Origin: Bradyrhizobium sp. SK17 | Lineage (GTDB): Bacteria; Pseudomonadota; Alphaproteobacteria; Rhizobiales; Xanthobacteraceae | Length of the DNA stretch: 64,000 nt | NCBI RefSeq assembly: GCF_002831585.1 | Contig: NZ_CP025113.1 | Location: forward strand, 7,083,001 to 7,147,000 | Reading direction: 5' to 3' | In this document: positions 16,751 to 25,755 of the stretch, in pieces | Layout of the letters: each line of letters begins with the position of its first letter | Position numbering within the stretch: the stretch's first letter is position 1 | Made by a program: the position numbers and the translations under genes | Notes under the pieces: generated by a model | The model's input: only the letters and a program-made list of their open reading frames with translations | Told to the model about the DNA's origin: nothing | Database searches by the model: none

Positions 16751-17491
16751 CTAAGTGGACAGGCGCTGCTCATCCGGGGGCCGCCCCATGCCTGCCTGCT
16801 TGATCGCCTCAAGTAATCGATCGTTGTCCGAGGATAGAAAATCGATCAGACGCCTGGCGGTCTCAGGCACCTTCGTATCGCAGACGAGCGCGGCCGTGAA
16901 GGTTTGGACAAGCTGCAAATTCTTGGGGAGCAGGCCAACCAGTTCGATGCCGGGTTCGTGAACCAGTTCACTGATCGGCCCGATCGCCAAATTCGCCCCG
17001 CCTGCTCGCAGCGCTGCGGCCGATTCGGTTCCACGCGCTTCAAGCGTGAGTTCGACCGCGTCCGGCAGATCGAGATTCGGGAAAATCTTGTCGCGGACAT
17101 ACTGTCCGCTTGTGCTGCTTGGCACGACCACTCGGCCAGCTTCAATCACTGCCTTTCTGAATGCTGCATCATTGCCGATGTCCGGCCTGGGAGAGCCTGC
17201 ACGGACGGCGGCAGCCAGGGCGGACGTCGCCAGCCCGGTTTCGGAGCCCGCAAGAATTCGCCCATCCAGGATCAGCTTTTGCAAGCCCTCGCGCGAAAGG
17301 ATGACAACGTCCGCTTTGATGCCATTCGCAAGCTGGTGCCTGATTGTCTTCGGGCCGGTGCCTTCCGACGCTCCGGACCCGGTTTCCACCTTGATGTGCG
17401 AGCGTCGCTCGAATTCAGGCAAGACTTCCCGGTAGACCGCTGCAAAGCCGCCCGAAATGATGACCTTGATTGTTTCGGGTGTGTCGATCAT
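16751..17491 (-). CDS. ModA-like substrate-binding-domain protein without signal peptide
   Basis: 246 residues with the two-lobe periplasmic-binding fold of the molybdate-binding (ModA/extracellular solute-binding) group: IKVIISGGFAAVYREVLPEFE at the start, then ADVVILSREGLQKLI, VVVPSSTSGQYVRDKIF and IGPISELVHEPGIELVGLLP. It starts MIDTPETIKVI with no export signal, so it may work in the cytoplasm or need another start. No transporter genes adjoin it. The stop lies 70 bases before the hydrolase start on the same strand. Confidence 0.85.
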   Translation of the reverse strand: MIDTPETIKVIISGGFAAVYREVLPEFERRSHIKVETGSGASEGTGPKTIRHQLANGIKADVVILSREGLQKLILDGRILAGSETGLATSALAAAVRAGSPRPDIGNDAAFRKAVIEAGRVVVPSSTSGQYVRDKIFPNLDLPDAVELTLEARGTESAAALRAGGANLAIGPISELVHEPGIELVGLLPKNLQLVQTFTAALVCDTKVPETARRLIDFLSSDNDRLLEAIKQAGMGRPPDEQRLST

Positions 17492-17504
17492 TGCGAGTTC
17501 CTGC

Positions 17505-18215
17505 TCAGTCCGGCAACTGCGTCTCGATGAACGCGGTCACGAACCGCGGCATCGCGGCAGTGAGATCGGCGCGGCTGCGGACCAGGTGGATGCCGGCGAG
17601 TTCCGGATGTTCCTGGCGCGCGAGGTTGGCCTCGATCCGCGCGCGCAACGCATCGCCGGACATGTCGACGCGCAGGATCTGCATCATCGCCAATGCCACG
17701 CCGGTGTAGATGCAGTGCCAGTCGGCGTCGGCGCGGCAATCCGACGGCGCCAGGCCGGTTTCCTCCTCCAGCTCGCGCATCACGCTGCCGGCGATGTCGA
17801 CCGTCTCGCCCCTGATGTCGTCGAGGTCGGGCGTGCCGGAGGGAAAATAGATGCGCCCGGCATTGGCGGTCTGCTCGCCCATCACGCCGCACACGAAGGC
17901 ACCGTCGCTTGCGAGCAGCGCGCCCATGCCAAAGCCGTTGAAGACCTCCTTGTCGGGAAAGCCCCAGTCGCGCCAGGCCAGGAAGCTCGCGAAATCGGTC
18001 TCGAAATAGCTGGCGCTGAGCCGGTCGCCGGCAAACACCGGATCGCGCCCAAGCAGGACGCGGCCATTCCAGAGATGCGGCTTCAGCCGCTGCTGCTCGG
18101 CGAAATGCGCATCGATCTCGGCGCGCCGCGCGTCGGCGAACGGCCAGGGTCGCCGCACCAATGCGAGGTCGAGCGCGGTGACGCGACGAATGAGTGGAGA
18201 CTCCATGGCGCTCAT
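17505..18215 (-). CDS. Nudix hydrolase
   Basis: 236 residues. A Nudix motif is visible around GETVDIAGSVMRELEEETGL: the catalytic RELxEExGL core is intact while the upstream glycine/glutamate part is relaxed. Flanking regions carry a WPFADARRAEIDAHFAEQ helix and a YFETDFASFLAWRDWGFPD segment shared with a group of uncharacterised Nudix proteins. Substrate unknown (nucleoside diphosphate derivative expected). The start is MSAMESPL at 18215, with MESPL at 18206 as alternative. Confidence 0.85.
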   Translation of the reverse strand: MSAMESPLIRRVTALDLALVRRPWPFADARRAEIDAHFAEQQRLKPHLWNGRVLLGRDPVFAGDRLSASYFETDFASFLAWRDWGFPDKEVFNGFGMGALLASDGAFVCGVMGEQTANAGRIYFPSGTPDLDDIRGETVDIAGSVMRELEEETGLAPSDCRADADWHCIYTGVALAMMQILRVDMSGDALRARIEANLARQEHPELAGIHLVRSRADLTAAMPRFVTAFIETQLPD

Positions 18216-18264
18216 TTTGGCATGATCTCTTCGCAAACCGCCGCACACTCTTGCGGATCGTGCC

Positions 18265-19290
18265 TTACTTGGCGCTTCCGGTCGTCTTCCTGACCTGATC
18301 GACGAACTTGTTGGTGTAGGTCTTGGTGACGTCGATGCCGGCCTTAGCGACCTCAGGCGAACCTTCGCTGAACACCGCGAGCACGGCTTCGGCGCCCTTC
18401 GGGTCCATCTTGCCGGTTTCCGAGAACATCGGGATCGTGTTCTTCAGCGCGGCGAGATAGAGCTCCTTGTTCTTGCCGACGATCTCCTCCGGCATCTTGG
18501 CCATGATGTCTTCGGCGGAGTGCGAATGGATCCAGGCCAAAGTCGCCATGATCGCATTGGTCAGCGCCTGCACTTCCTTCTCGTGGCCGTTGACCCAGGC
18601 CGCGGTCGAATACAGCGCGCCACCGGGATATTCGCCGCCGAACACCGCAAGCGTGTCGTGCTGGGTGCGGGTGTCGCTGAGGATCTTGAGGTCCTTGTGG
18701 CTGCCTTGCAGCACGGTGACGGAGGGATCGAGCATCACGGCAGCATCGATCTGGCCCTGCTCCATCGCCGCCACCGCGGTGGCGCCGAGGCCGACGCCGA
18801 TCACGGCGGTGCCCGACGGATCGAGCCCGTTCTTCTTCAGCAGATATTTCAGGAAGAAGTCGGTCGAGGAGCCCGGCGCGCTGACGCCGATCTTCTTGCC
18901 GGCGAGATCCTTGATCGAATTGATCTCGCCGGTGTGCTTCGGCGAGACCACCAGCACGAGGCCGGGATAGCGGTCGTACACGACGAAGGCCTGAAGCTCC
19001 TGCTTCTTGGCGGCGAGATTGACGCAATGGTCGAAATAACCGGAGACGACGTCGGCGCTGCCGCCGAGCACGGCCTTGAGCGCGTCCGAACCGCCCTTGA
19101 GGTCGACCAGCTCGACCGCGAGCCCGGCCTTGTCATACTCGCCGAGCTGCTTGGCCAGCACGGTGGGCAAATAGCACAGGCAGGCGCCGCCCCCGACCGC
19201 GATGGTGATCTTGCTTTGCGCCGCGGCAAGGCCCGTGGACAGGGTCAGCGCCAGCAGCGTTCCGGCAAGCTTGCCAAGCAGGTTCTTCAT
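18265..19290 (-). CDS. ABC transporter substrate-binding protein, SsuA/NMT1-THI5 type
   Basis: 341 residues, periplasmic. Start at 19290 has a GGAGG site and opens the signal peptide MKNLLGKLAGTLLALTLSTGLAAAQ. The mature protein has the NMT1/THI5-like layout: ITIAVGGGACLCYLPTVLAKQLG, LKGGSDALKAVLGGSADVVSGYFDH, DLAGKKIGVSAPGSSTDFFLKYLL, and a late WVNGHEKEVQALTNAI. The fold usually binds sulfonates, nitrate, taurine or pyrimidine precursors. The matching permease and ATPase are not adjacent; the pair at 24970-26576 is the nearest candidate partner. Confidence 0.9.
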   Translation of the reverse strand: MKNLLGKLAGTLLALTLSTGLAAAQSKITIAVGGGACLCYLPTVLAKQLGEYDKAGLAVELVDLKGGSDALKAVLGGSADVVSGYFDHCVNLAAKKQELQAFVVYDRYPGLVLVVSPKHTGEINSIKDLAGKKIGVSAPGSSTDFFLKYLLKKNGLDPSGTAVIGVGLGATAVAAMEQGQIDAAVMLDPSVTVLQGSHKDLKILSDTRTQHDTLAVFGGEYPGGALYSTAAWVNGHEKEVQALTNAIMATLAWIHSHSAEDIMAKMPEEIVGKNKELYLAALKNTIPMFSETGKMDPKGAEAVLAVFSEGSPEVAKAGIDVTKTYTNKFVDQVRKTTGSAK

Positions 19291-19447
19291 GACGTCCTCC
19301 GTTCGATTGGCCGGCAAGATAGAGGAGCAGGCGCGCCTTGAGAAGGCGACTTTCCGATAGCTGGTCAAGCCCGCGGCGACGGCATAGCATCGCCGAACAC
19401 AAGACAACACCAAGAATACTTCAAACGAAACACCAAGGGAGGCCTTC

Positions 19448-19897
19448 ATGAATCGGACCGCTACCGCCCTATCGATTGCCGCGGCGTTCGCCGCCGGCTG
19501 CGGCGTCACCCATCTGCTGCGACCGGCGCTCGCCGCGGAAACCATCACCGCGCAAGTCATCCACACCGGCGAGATGGACGGCGACAAGCTCGGCGACGCC
19601 AACAAGGCAGGCTTCCGTTCCAAGACGTTCGTTTCCGCCGACGGCGCCACCGTCTCGATCCAGGACGGCAACGTGCCGAAGCACATGCATCCGAACACCA
19701 ACGAGATGCAGTTCATCCTGGAAGGCACCGGCACCGTCTGGCTCGGCGACAAGGAAGTGCCGGTGAAGCCGGGCGACCTGATCGTGATCCCGAAGGGCAC
19801 GCCGCATGGCGGCACCAAGCCGAACGGTCGCCCGTTCAAGGCAATCGCGATCAAGACGCCGCCGCAGGCGCCTGACGATACCAAGCTGCTGGATTGA
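19448..19897 (+). CDS. Exported cupin-domain protein
   Basis: 149 residues. N-terminal signal-like helix (TALSIAAAFAAGCGVTHLLRPALAA), then a single cupin barrel: HMHPNTNEMQFILEGTGTVWLG (motif 1 with His, His, Glu) and PGDLIVIPKGTPHGG (motif 2 with His). The four metal ligands appear intact. AGGGAGG lies 5 bases before the ATG. The function of such small exported cupins is unknown; divergent from the SsuA-like binding protein. Confidence 0.87.
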   Translation: MNRTATALSIAAAFAAGCGVTHLLRPALAAETITAQVIHTGEMDGDKLGDANKAGFRSKTFVSADGATVSIQDGNVPKHMHPNTNEMQFILEGTGTVWLGDKEVPVKPGDLIVIPKGTPHGGTKPNGRPFKAIAIKTPPQAPDDTKLLD

Positions 19898-19910
19898 TCG
19901 AGCCGTCCAG

Positions 19911-19989
19911 CCGTCATTGCGAGGAGCGAAGCGACGAAGCAATCCATCGGTCGGCATATGCCGGGAGACGGCATCGCTCGCAATGACGG
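19911..19989. repeat. Dispersed CGTCATTGCGAGGAGCGAAGC inverted repeat
   Basis: CCGTCATTGCGAGGAGCGAA at the left, and CATCGCTCGCAATGACGG at the right, form the ends of a ~79-base palindrome starting 14 bases after the cupin stop. This is a common intergenic palindrome in alphaproteobacteria and may double as a transcript end. Confidence 0.8.
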
Positions 19990-20105
19990 TGAGGCGCGGT
20001 CCGCGCCCGCTCGGTTCCATTACATGACGGACGACAGATAATTCACTTGCCTCATGTCTTGTCAGTTCATAATATGATTGATGTCATTTCATGGAGAGCA
20101 TGACC

Positions 20106-21431
20106 ATGAGCCTCGACGATCACCCCACGGTCAGGGCCGTACGGGCTCGTAACAGCCAACCCGTCGCTGATGTCCCGGTCGCTTCGGACCTGATCAAGCG
20201 GATCGCGCTCGAGTGCGGGGCTGATGATGTCGGTATCATCGAGTTCGAACGCGCCGCGATCGCGCCGCAACGCGACTTCATCCGCAAGGTCTATGGCCGG
20301 ACGCGGTCGCTGCTCGCGATCGTTTGCCACATGAACCGCGAGCCGGTGCGCTCGCCGTCGCGCTCGGTCGCCAACGAGGAATTCCACGGCACCTACGATC
20401 ACGTCAACGAGACCGCGCGCGCCATCGTTCGCATGCTCGACGCGCACGGCATCCCGGCCTGCAACTCGGTCGCCGCCTTCCCGATGGAGATGGACCTGCC
20501 GCGGATCATGATGGTGCAGCACAAGCCGATCGCGGTGGAAGCGGGCCTCGGCCGGATGGGCATCCATCGCAGCATCATCCATCCCAAGTTCGGCAGCTTC
20601 GTCCTGCTCGGCACCGTCCTGCTCGGTTGCGAGGTGGACGCCTACGACCATCCGATCGACTACAATCCCTGCCTGGAGTGCAAGCTTTGCGTTGCCGCCT
20701 GCCCGGTCGGCGCCATCAAGCCGGACGGCGGCTTCGATTTCCTGTCCTGCCACACCCACAATTATCACGACTTCCTCGGCAACTTCACGCAGTGGGTGGA
20801 GAAGGTCGCGGATTCGACGGACGCCAGGGATTATCGCGCCCGCGTGCCGCGCACCGAGACGCTGAACGTCTGGCAGTCGCTGTCGTTCAAGCCGGGCTAC
20901 AAGGCCGCGTATTGCATCTCGGCGTGCCCAGCCGGCGAGGACGTGATCGGCCCCTTCCTCAGCGATCGCGACGCGCATTTTGCCGACGTGGTGCAGCCGC
21001 TGATCGACAAGGACGAGTTCGTCTACGTGATTCCCGATACCGATGCCGAGGACACGGTGACGCGGCGCTTTCCGCACAAGAAGGTGCAGCATGTCACCTC
21101 CGGCCGCCACACCGGCAGCATCCAGGCCTACATCTTCTCGCTCTCGCTCGGCTTCCAGCGCGGCCGGGCGCGCGGGCTGGATTTCGTGACCCATCTGCGC
21201 TTCACCGGGGCAAGCACGCTTGATATGACGGTCGCGATCAAGGGCAAGGAGTTGCAGGTGGTGCCGGGGCGTCATGTCGGAGATGCGGCCCTGAACATCA
21301 CCGCCGATACCCAGGCATGGCTGCGCATCCAGAACCGCGATCTCGAGCTTGCCGACGCGATCGCCGCGGAGTTGGTCAGCCATAGCGACGAGAAGCTCTT
21401 CGCCGCCTACATGCGGTGCTTCCCGCTCTGA
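20106..21431 (+). CDS. 4Fe-4S double-cluster protein related to QueG, with SCP2-like tail
   Basis: 441 residues from ATG 20106 (in-frame ATGs at 20091 and 20100 also exist; GGAG at 20093-20096 best fits 20106). The N-terminal half resembles the cobalamin-binding part of epoxyqueuosine reductase (RDFIRKVYGRTRSLLAIVCHMN, EAGLGRMGIHRSIIHPKFGSFVLLGTVL). One 4Fe-4S motif, CLECKLCVAACPVGAIKP, is clear; a second Cys group is CISACPAGED. The last ~110 residues (LDFVTHLRFTGASTLDMTV to AWLRIQNRDLEL) resemble a sterol-carrier (SCP2) fold. Probably an Fe-S oxidoreductase; a queuosine role is not supported by neighbours. Confidence 0.82.
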   Translation: MSLDDHPTVRAVRARNSQPVADVPVASDLIKRIALECGADDVGIIEFERAAIAPQRDFIRKVYGRTRSLLAIVCHMNREPVRSPSRSVANEEFHGTYDHVNETARAIVRMLDAHGIPACNSVAAFPMEMDLPRIMMVQHKPIAVEAGLGRMGIHRSIIHPKFGSFVLLGTVLLGCEVDAYDHPIDYNPCLECKLCVAACPVGAIKPDGGFDFLSCHTHNYHDFLGNFTQWVEKVADSTDARDYRARVPRTETLNVWQSLSFKPGYKAAYCISACPAGEDVIGPFLSDRDAHFADVVQPLIDKDEFVYVIPDTDAEDTVTRRFPHKKVQHVTSGRHTGSIQAYIFSLSLGFQRGRARGLDFVTHLRFTGASTLDMTVAIKGKELQVVPGRHVGDAALNITADTQAWLRIQNRDLELADAIAAELVSHSDEKLFAAYMRCFPL

Positions 21432-21440
21432 GCGAGTTGC

Positions 21441-22166
21441 TCATACCAACAGACCACCACCGTCCACGGGCAGAACCTGCCCGGTCACGTAGCCGTTGAG
21501 CATCAGATAGACGTAAGCCATCGCGGCCTCGCTCGGCGAGGCTGCACGCGGCAGCGGCAAGGCTGCCACATAGCCACGGACCATATCTTCCGGCATCTGC
21601 TGGACCGGCTCGGTCAAGACAAGACCCGGACACACCGCGTTGACCCGCACCGGCGCAAGATCGACGGCAAGGCCGCGGGCCAGATGCTCGGTGGCGCCGC
21701 CGATCGCCGTCACAAGCGCGCGGCCCTTCCTTGGGCGGTTCACCAGCATGCCGCTGGTCAGCGTGATCGAGCCATCAGGCGCGATGGTCCGGCTGCCGTG
21801 CTTGATGGCTGCCAGCACACCTGAGAAGCGGAGCGCAAGCCGTTCGTTCAACGCAGCAAGATCGAGATCGCGTATCGCGACGGGCGCCGCGCCGCTCCAA
21901 TCGCCCGCGGTGATCACGAGATGATCGAACAGGCCGAGTTCGTCGAAGAACCGCGACACGCTGGCCTCGAGCCGCAGGTCGACGGTGCGCCCGGTCGAAC
22001 CGGGCAGCCGCGCGACGGCCGCATCGACCCGGTTCGCGTTGCTGGATGCGATCACCGCCTCCGCACCACGCTCTCGCGCGATCGCGGCGACGGCAAAGCC
22101 GATCCCCGACGATCCGCCGATTACAACCACGCGCTTGCCAGCAAGCGACATCACGACATCAGTCAC
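21441..22166 (-). CDS. SDR-family protein lacking the YxxxK catalytic pair
   Basis: 241 residues with a classical Rossmann N-terminus (VVVIGGSSGIGFAVA), VDLRLEASV, LVITAGDW and a C-terminal VNAVCPGLVLTEP plus YVTGQVLPVDGGGLLV. Where canonical short-chain dehydrogenases have Y-x-x-x-K, this protein reads ALVTAIGGATEHLARGLA: Tyr is replaced by Val and Lys by Gly. NAD(P) binding is likely, normal SDR catalysis doubtful. GTG 22166 follows GGGAG; the start is 3 bases from the stop of the upstream SDR gene, so they are co-transcribed. Confidence 0.9.
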   Translation of the reverse strand: MTDVVMSLAGKRVVVIGGSSGIGFAVAAIARERGAEAVIASSNANRVDAAVARLPGSTGRTVDLRLEASVSRFFDELGLFDHLVITAGDWSGAAPVAIRDLDLAALNERLALRFSGVLAAIKHGSRTIAPDGSITLTSGMLVNRPRKGRALVTAIGGATEHLARGLAVDLAPVRVNAVCPGLVLTEPVQQMPEDMVRGYVAALPLPRAASPSEAAMAYVYLMLNGYVTGQVLPVDGGGLLV

Positions 22167-22169
22167 GGC

Positions 22170-23072
22170 TCACTCCCGTTGCTGCGCGAAATAGGCCGGA
22201 TGATCGATGTCGGCGATCAACCCGGGCTGCTGCGGCTGCCAGTCGAGCCGCGCCCGCGTCCGCGCACTCGAGGTCGGCACGTCGAAGGCGACGAACCGGC
22301 CGAACATGCCGAAATGCTCGGCCGCCTCCTCCGGAGACTTCGACACCAGCGGGACGTTGAGCCGGCGCGCGATGACCTCGGAGATCGCCTTGAACGGGAC
22401 CCCCTCGTCGGCGACCGCATGGAACGGGCCGCTTTCGACGCCGCGCTCGAGCGCGAGCCGGTAGACCCTCGCCGCATCCAGCCGATGCACGCCGGGCCAG
22501 CGGTTCTGTCCCTCGCCGATATAGGCGGAGACACCCTTCTCGCGCGCAAAGGCAACGAGTCGGGGCACGAAGCCGTGGTCACCATGACCATGCACCGAGG
22601 GCGGCAGCCGCACGACGGCGGCACGCACGCCGCGCGACGCCACGGCCATCGTCGTCGCCTCGGATGCGCGCGGATAGGCGTCGGACACCGGAATCGGCGG
22701 ATCGTCCTCGGTCGCAACGCGACCCTGCGCCACCCGCGCGACGCCCGAGGTGGTGATCAGCGGACGCTGCGAACCTTCGAGCGCGGCGCCCAGGGTTTCG
22801 ATGGCGCGCCGGTCGTCTTCGCAGTTCTTGGGGAATTTCGTGAAGTCATGGTTGAAGGCGCAATGGATCACCGCGTTCGACTGCGCCGCGCCGCTCTTCA
22901 GGCTCTCGAGATCCTCCAGCGTGCCGTAGTGAACGTCGGCGCCCTCGGCGGCGAGTGCTTCCGCGCCCGTGTCGGAGCGGGTCATGCCGAGCACCTGATG
23001 GCCAGCGGCGATCAGTTCCTTCGTGACGGCCGAACCGACCCAGCCGGTGGCCCCGGTAACAAACACACGCAT
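22170..23072 (-). CDS. NAD(P)-dependent extended-SDR (epimerase-like) protein
   Basis: 300 residues. Starts [20 protein letters not shown], the TGxxGxxG nucleotide-binding loop of extended SDR/epimerase-type proteins. Further features are [43 protein letters not shown] and a C-terminal domain similar to its paralogue at 23156. The canonical YxxxK is weak ([11 protein letters not shown] holds Tyr and no Lys four residues later). An AAGGAA ribosome site precedes ATG 23072. Function unknown; a ketone or aldehyde reductase role would be typical. Confidence 0.87.
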   Translation of the reverse strand: MRVFVTGATGWVGSAVTKELIAAGHQVLGMTRSDTGAEALAAEGADVHYGTLEDLESLKSGAAQSNAVIHCAFNHDFTKFPKNCEDDRRAIETLGAALEGSQRPLITTSGVARVAQGRVATEDDPPIPVSDAYPRASEATTMAVASRGVRAAVVRLPPSVHGHGDHGFVPRLVAFAREKGVSAYIGEGQNRWPGVHRLDAARVYRLALERGVESGPFHAVADEGVPFKAISEVIARRLNVPLVSKSPEEAAEHFGMFGRFVAFDVPTSSARTRARLDWQPQQPGLIADIDHPAYFAQQRE

Positions 23073-23155
23073 GCGAAAATTCCTTGCTTGAATGTCTGCG
23101 TTGGCGGAGGCGCCCTCACCGAGGCGCCTCCGATCGTTTGCGCGAATGCGAAGCG

Positions 23156-24037
23156 TCAGCCCTCGATGCGCAGCCGGTCGAGATCGGCGATCAAGCCGGG
23201 TCCGGTCGGATTCCATCCGAGCTTCTTGCGGGTCAGTTCGCTGGAGGCCAGCATGTCGAATCCCATGAACGTCGCAAGCCAGCCAAAGGAGGCTTGCGTC
23301 TCCTGCGACGTGATGGATTTGACCGGCAGCTTCAAGCGCCGCCCGATCGTTTCGGCAATATCGCGCAGCGGCACGCCCTCTTCCGCGACCGCGTGATATC
23401 GTGCGCCCGGCTCGGCGTTTTCGATCGCCAGCCGATAGAGATGCGCAACGTCGAGAACATGCGCCGCCGGCCAGCGGTTGGCGCCGTCGCCGACATAGGC
23501 GCAGACGCCCTTTTCGCGATATGCCTCGATCAAAGGCGTGATAAGACCCTGCCTGACCGGATCGTGGACCTGGGGAAGACGCATGGCCGATGCGCGAACA
23601 CCCTTGAGTGCCAGGGCGGTCTGTTCCGACACGCGGGGAAACGGGAAGTCCGGGGATATCGTGTGGGTTTCGAGCGCGATCTCGCCCGGCGCGGCCAGTC
23701 CCGCCAATCCACCTGTGACGATCAAAGGCCGGTCGGAACCGGCCAGAACAGAACCGATCGCTGCGATGGCGTCGCGGTCGATCTCGCAACTCTTCACGAA
23801 GTTCGACCAGTCATGCACAAAGCCGAGGTGGATGACCGCGTCCGCGGCAGTTGCGCCGTTACGCACGCTGTCGAGATCTTCGAGCGAGCCGCGCAGAACC
23901 TCCGCGCCGAGAGCGGCGATCGAGCTTGCCCCTTCATTTGAACGGGCCATCCCGAGGACCTGATGTCCGGCGCCGACTAGTTCCTTGACGAGGGGAGTGC
24001 CGATAAAGCCGGTAGCACCAGTGACAAACACGCGCAT
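23156..24037 (-). CDS. NAD(P)-dependent extended-SDR protein, paralogue
   Basis: 293 residues, closely similar along its length to the next gene downstream ([20 protein letters not shown] versus [20 protein letters not shown]), so a tandem duplication. Nucleotide-binding [42 protein letters not shown] and [17 protein letters not shown] are shared features. ATG 24037 has GGAG at 7-base spacing. First gene of a three-SDR operon that diverges from the XRE regulator at 24119. Confidence 0.88.
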   Translation of the reverse strand: MRVFVTGATGFIGTPLVKELVGAGHQVLGMARSNEGASSIAALGAEVLRGSLEDLDSVRNGATAADAVIHLGFVHDWSNFVKSCEIDRDAIAAIGSVLAGSDRPLIVTGGLAGLAAPGEIALETHTISPDFPFPRVSEQTALALKGVRASAMRLPQVHDPVRQGLITPLIEAYREKGVCAYVGDGANRWPAAHVLDVAHLYRLAIENAEPGARYHAVAEEGVPLRDIAETIGRRLKLPVKSITSQETQASFGWLATFMGFDMLASSELTRKKLGWNPTGPGLIADLDRLRIEG

Positions 24038-24084
24038 GAGCAAGTCTCCGAGGTTTCGTTGGAGACAAATCTGGCTCGGCGCGC

Positions 24085-24120
24085 TATCATGTTAAAGTAG
24101 TGACCTTATCATGGTATAAT
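24085..24120. promoter_or_regulatory. Divergent promoter region with TATCATG direct repeats
   Basis: TATCATG occurs at 24085-24091 and 24107-24113, 22 bases apart (about two helix turns), between the SDR operon and the XRE regulator. TTAAAG (24092-24097) and TATAAT (24115-24120) are 17 bases apart and could be a sigma-70 promoter reading toward the regulator. The repeats are candidate binding sites for the regulator; not tested. Confidence 0.4.
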
Positions 24121-24973
24121 GGCTAACAGGATGAGCGAACCGCTCACGCAAGAGAACCTGTTTGGCGCCTATCTGAAGGATCGCCGCAGCAAGCTTGATC
24201 CCGCCGTGTTCGGCTTTGCACCGGAGCGGCGGCGTACGCCCGGCCTGCGCCGCGAGGAAGTGGCGCAGCGCGCCAATATCAGCGCCACCTGGTACACCTG
24301 GCTCGAACAGGGCCGCGGCGGCGCACCGTCGGCTGACGTGCTCGACCGCATCGCGCGTGCGCTGATGCTGACCGACGTCGAGCGCGAGCATCTGTTCCTG
24401 CTCGGCCTCGGCCGCACACCCGAGGTGCGCTACCAAAAGAGCGAAGGCGTCACACCGCGGCTGCAACGCGTGCTCGACGTGCTGGAGCCGCACCCTGCCA
24501 TCGTCAGGACTGCGACATGGGACATCGTCGCCTGGAACCGGGCGGCGACCGTGATGCTGACCGATTACGGATCGCTGCCGCCGCGCGAACGCAACGTGCT
24601 GCGCTTCATGTTCCTCGATCCCCGCGTCCGCGCCGCGCAACACGATTGGGCCAGCGTGGCACGCTTCGTCGTCGGCGCGTTCAGGGTCGACGCCGCGCGC
24701 GCAGGCGCCGCTGCCGAGGTGCAACCGTTCGTCGATGAGCTCTGCCGGCTCAGCCCGGAATTCGCGGCGCTGTGGCGCGACAACGACGTGCGAACCCATG
24801 GCGAGGGCATCAAACAGCTCCGGCATCCGATCCTCGGCCCGGTCAAGTTCGAATATTCGGCGTTCGCCGTCGACGGCCGGCCCGACCTCGGCATGATCGT
24901 CTACAATCCCGTTGACCCCGAGGTGAAGGAGAAGATCCGCGGGCTGATGGAGGCGGCGCCGGCTGCGACCTAG
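24119..24973 (+). CDS. XRE-family (MmyB-like) transcriptional regulator
   Basis: 284 residues. N-terminal helix-turn-helix: FGAYLKDRRSKLDP, RRRTPGLRREEVAQRANISATWYTWLEQGRG, LDRIARALMLTDVEREHLF. The C-terminal ~170 residues are the PAS-like MmyB ligand-binding domain (IVRTATWDIVAWNRAATVML, LRHPILGPVKFEYSAFAVDG). These regulators typically sit divergent from, and control, oxidoreductase genes, as here with the SDR operon. ATG 24119 overlaps a TATAAT, so MSEPLTQ at 24131 on a nearly leaderless mRNA is an alternative start. The stop shares CTAG with the stop of the convergent permease gene. Confidence 0.9.
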   Translation: MANRMSEPLTQENLFGAYLKDRRSKLDPAVFGFAPERRRTPGLRREEVAQRANISATWYTWLEQGRGGAPSADVLDRIARALMLTDVEREHLFLLGLGRTPEVRYQKSEGVTPRLQRVLDVLEPHPAIVRTATWDIVAWNRAATVMLTDYGSLPPRERNVLRFMFLDPRVRAAQHDWASVARFVVGAFRVDAARAGAAAEVQPFVDELCRLSPEFAALWRDNDVRTHGEGIKQLRHPILGPVKFEYSAFAVDGRPDLGMIVYNPVDPEVKEKIRGLMEAAPAAT

Positions 24974-25755
24974 TCCCGCGCCGCTGCCGTCGGGCGCCAC
25001 ACCAGGAGCCGCTTCTCGACCGCGGTGACCGCCATGTCGATCAGGATCACGAACGCCGACAACACGAACATTCCGGCGAACACGCCGGCGACGTCGAACA
25101 CGCCTTCGGCCTGCTGGATCAGGTAGCCGAGGCCGGCCGCGGAGCCGAGATATTCGCCGACCACGGCGCCGACCACGGCGAAGCCGACCGAGGTGTGCAG
25201 CGACGAGAACATCCAGGACAATGCCGAGGGCCAGTAGACGTGGCGCATCAGCTGCCGCTCGTTCATGCCGAGCATGCGGCCATTGTCGAGCACCGTGGCC
25301 GGCACCTCCTTGACGCCCTGATAGACGTTGAAGAACACGATGAAGAACACCAGCGTCACGCCGAGCGCGACCTTGGACCAGACGCCGAGCCCGAACCACA
25401 GCGCGAAGATCGGCGCCAGCACCACGCGCGGCAGCGCGTTGACCATCTTCACATAGGGATCGAACACGGCGGCAACGCGCGGCTGCCGCGCGAACCAGAA
25501 GCCGACCAGGATGCCGCCGGCCGAGCCGATCACGAAGGCGAGGATGGATTCCCACAGCGTGATCGCGAGGTGCTTCCAGATCACCCCGGTCGAGAACCAC
25601 TTCACGATCTGGCTGAAGACGTCCACCGGGTTGGAGAAGAAGAACGGCGGCAGCAGCACCTTGCCGAACACCGGCACGGTGGAAAAGAACTGCCACAACG
25701 CCAGCGTGACGACGGCGACCAGGATTTGCAGCGACAGTAGCGTAACGCGCGACAT
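24970..25755 (-). CDS. ABC transporter permease, SsuC/TauC type
   Basis: 261 residues, about six membrane helices, BPD_transp_1 fold with the EAA-like coupling loop (VLDNGRMLGMNERQLMRHVYWPSALSWMFSSL). The pattern PYVKMVNALPRVVLAPIFALWFGLG is typical of permeases for sulfonates, nitrate or pyrimidine precursors. Its ATG overlaps the ATPase stop by one base (TGATG). Likely partner of the SsuA-like binding protein at 18265, which is not adjacent. Confidence 0.92.
   Translation of the reverse strand: MSRVTLLSLQILVAVVTLALWQFFSTVPVFGKVLLPPFFFSNPVDVFSQIVKWFSTGVIWKHLAITLWESILAFVIGSAGGILVGFWFARQPRVAAVFDPYVKMVNALPRVVLAPIFALWFGLGVWSKVALGVTLVFFIVFFNVYQGVKEVPATVLDNGRMLGMNERQLMRHVYWPSALSWMFSSLHTSVGFAVVGAVVGEYLGSAAGLGYLIQQAEGVFDVAGVFAGMFVLSAFVILIDMAVTAVEKRLLVWRPTAAARD

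Noticed and set aside
18265..19983. A 572-residue version of the SsuA-like binding protein starting at 19983
   Set aside because: The extra 231 residues overlap the divergent cupin gene and are not protein-like; a signal peptide with a GGAGG site starts at 19290.
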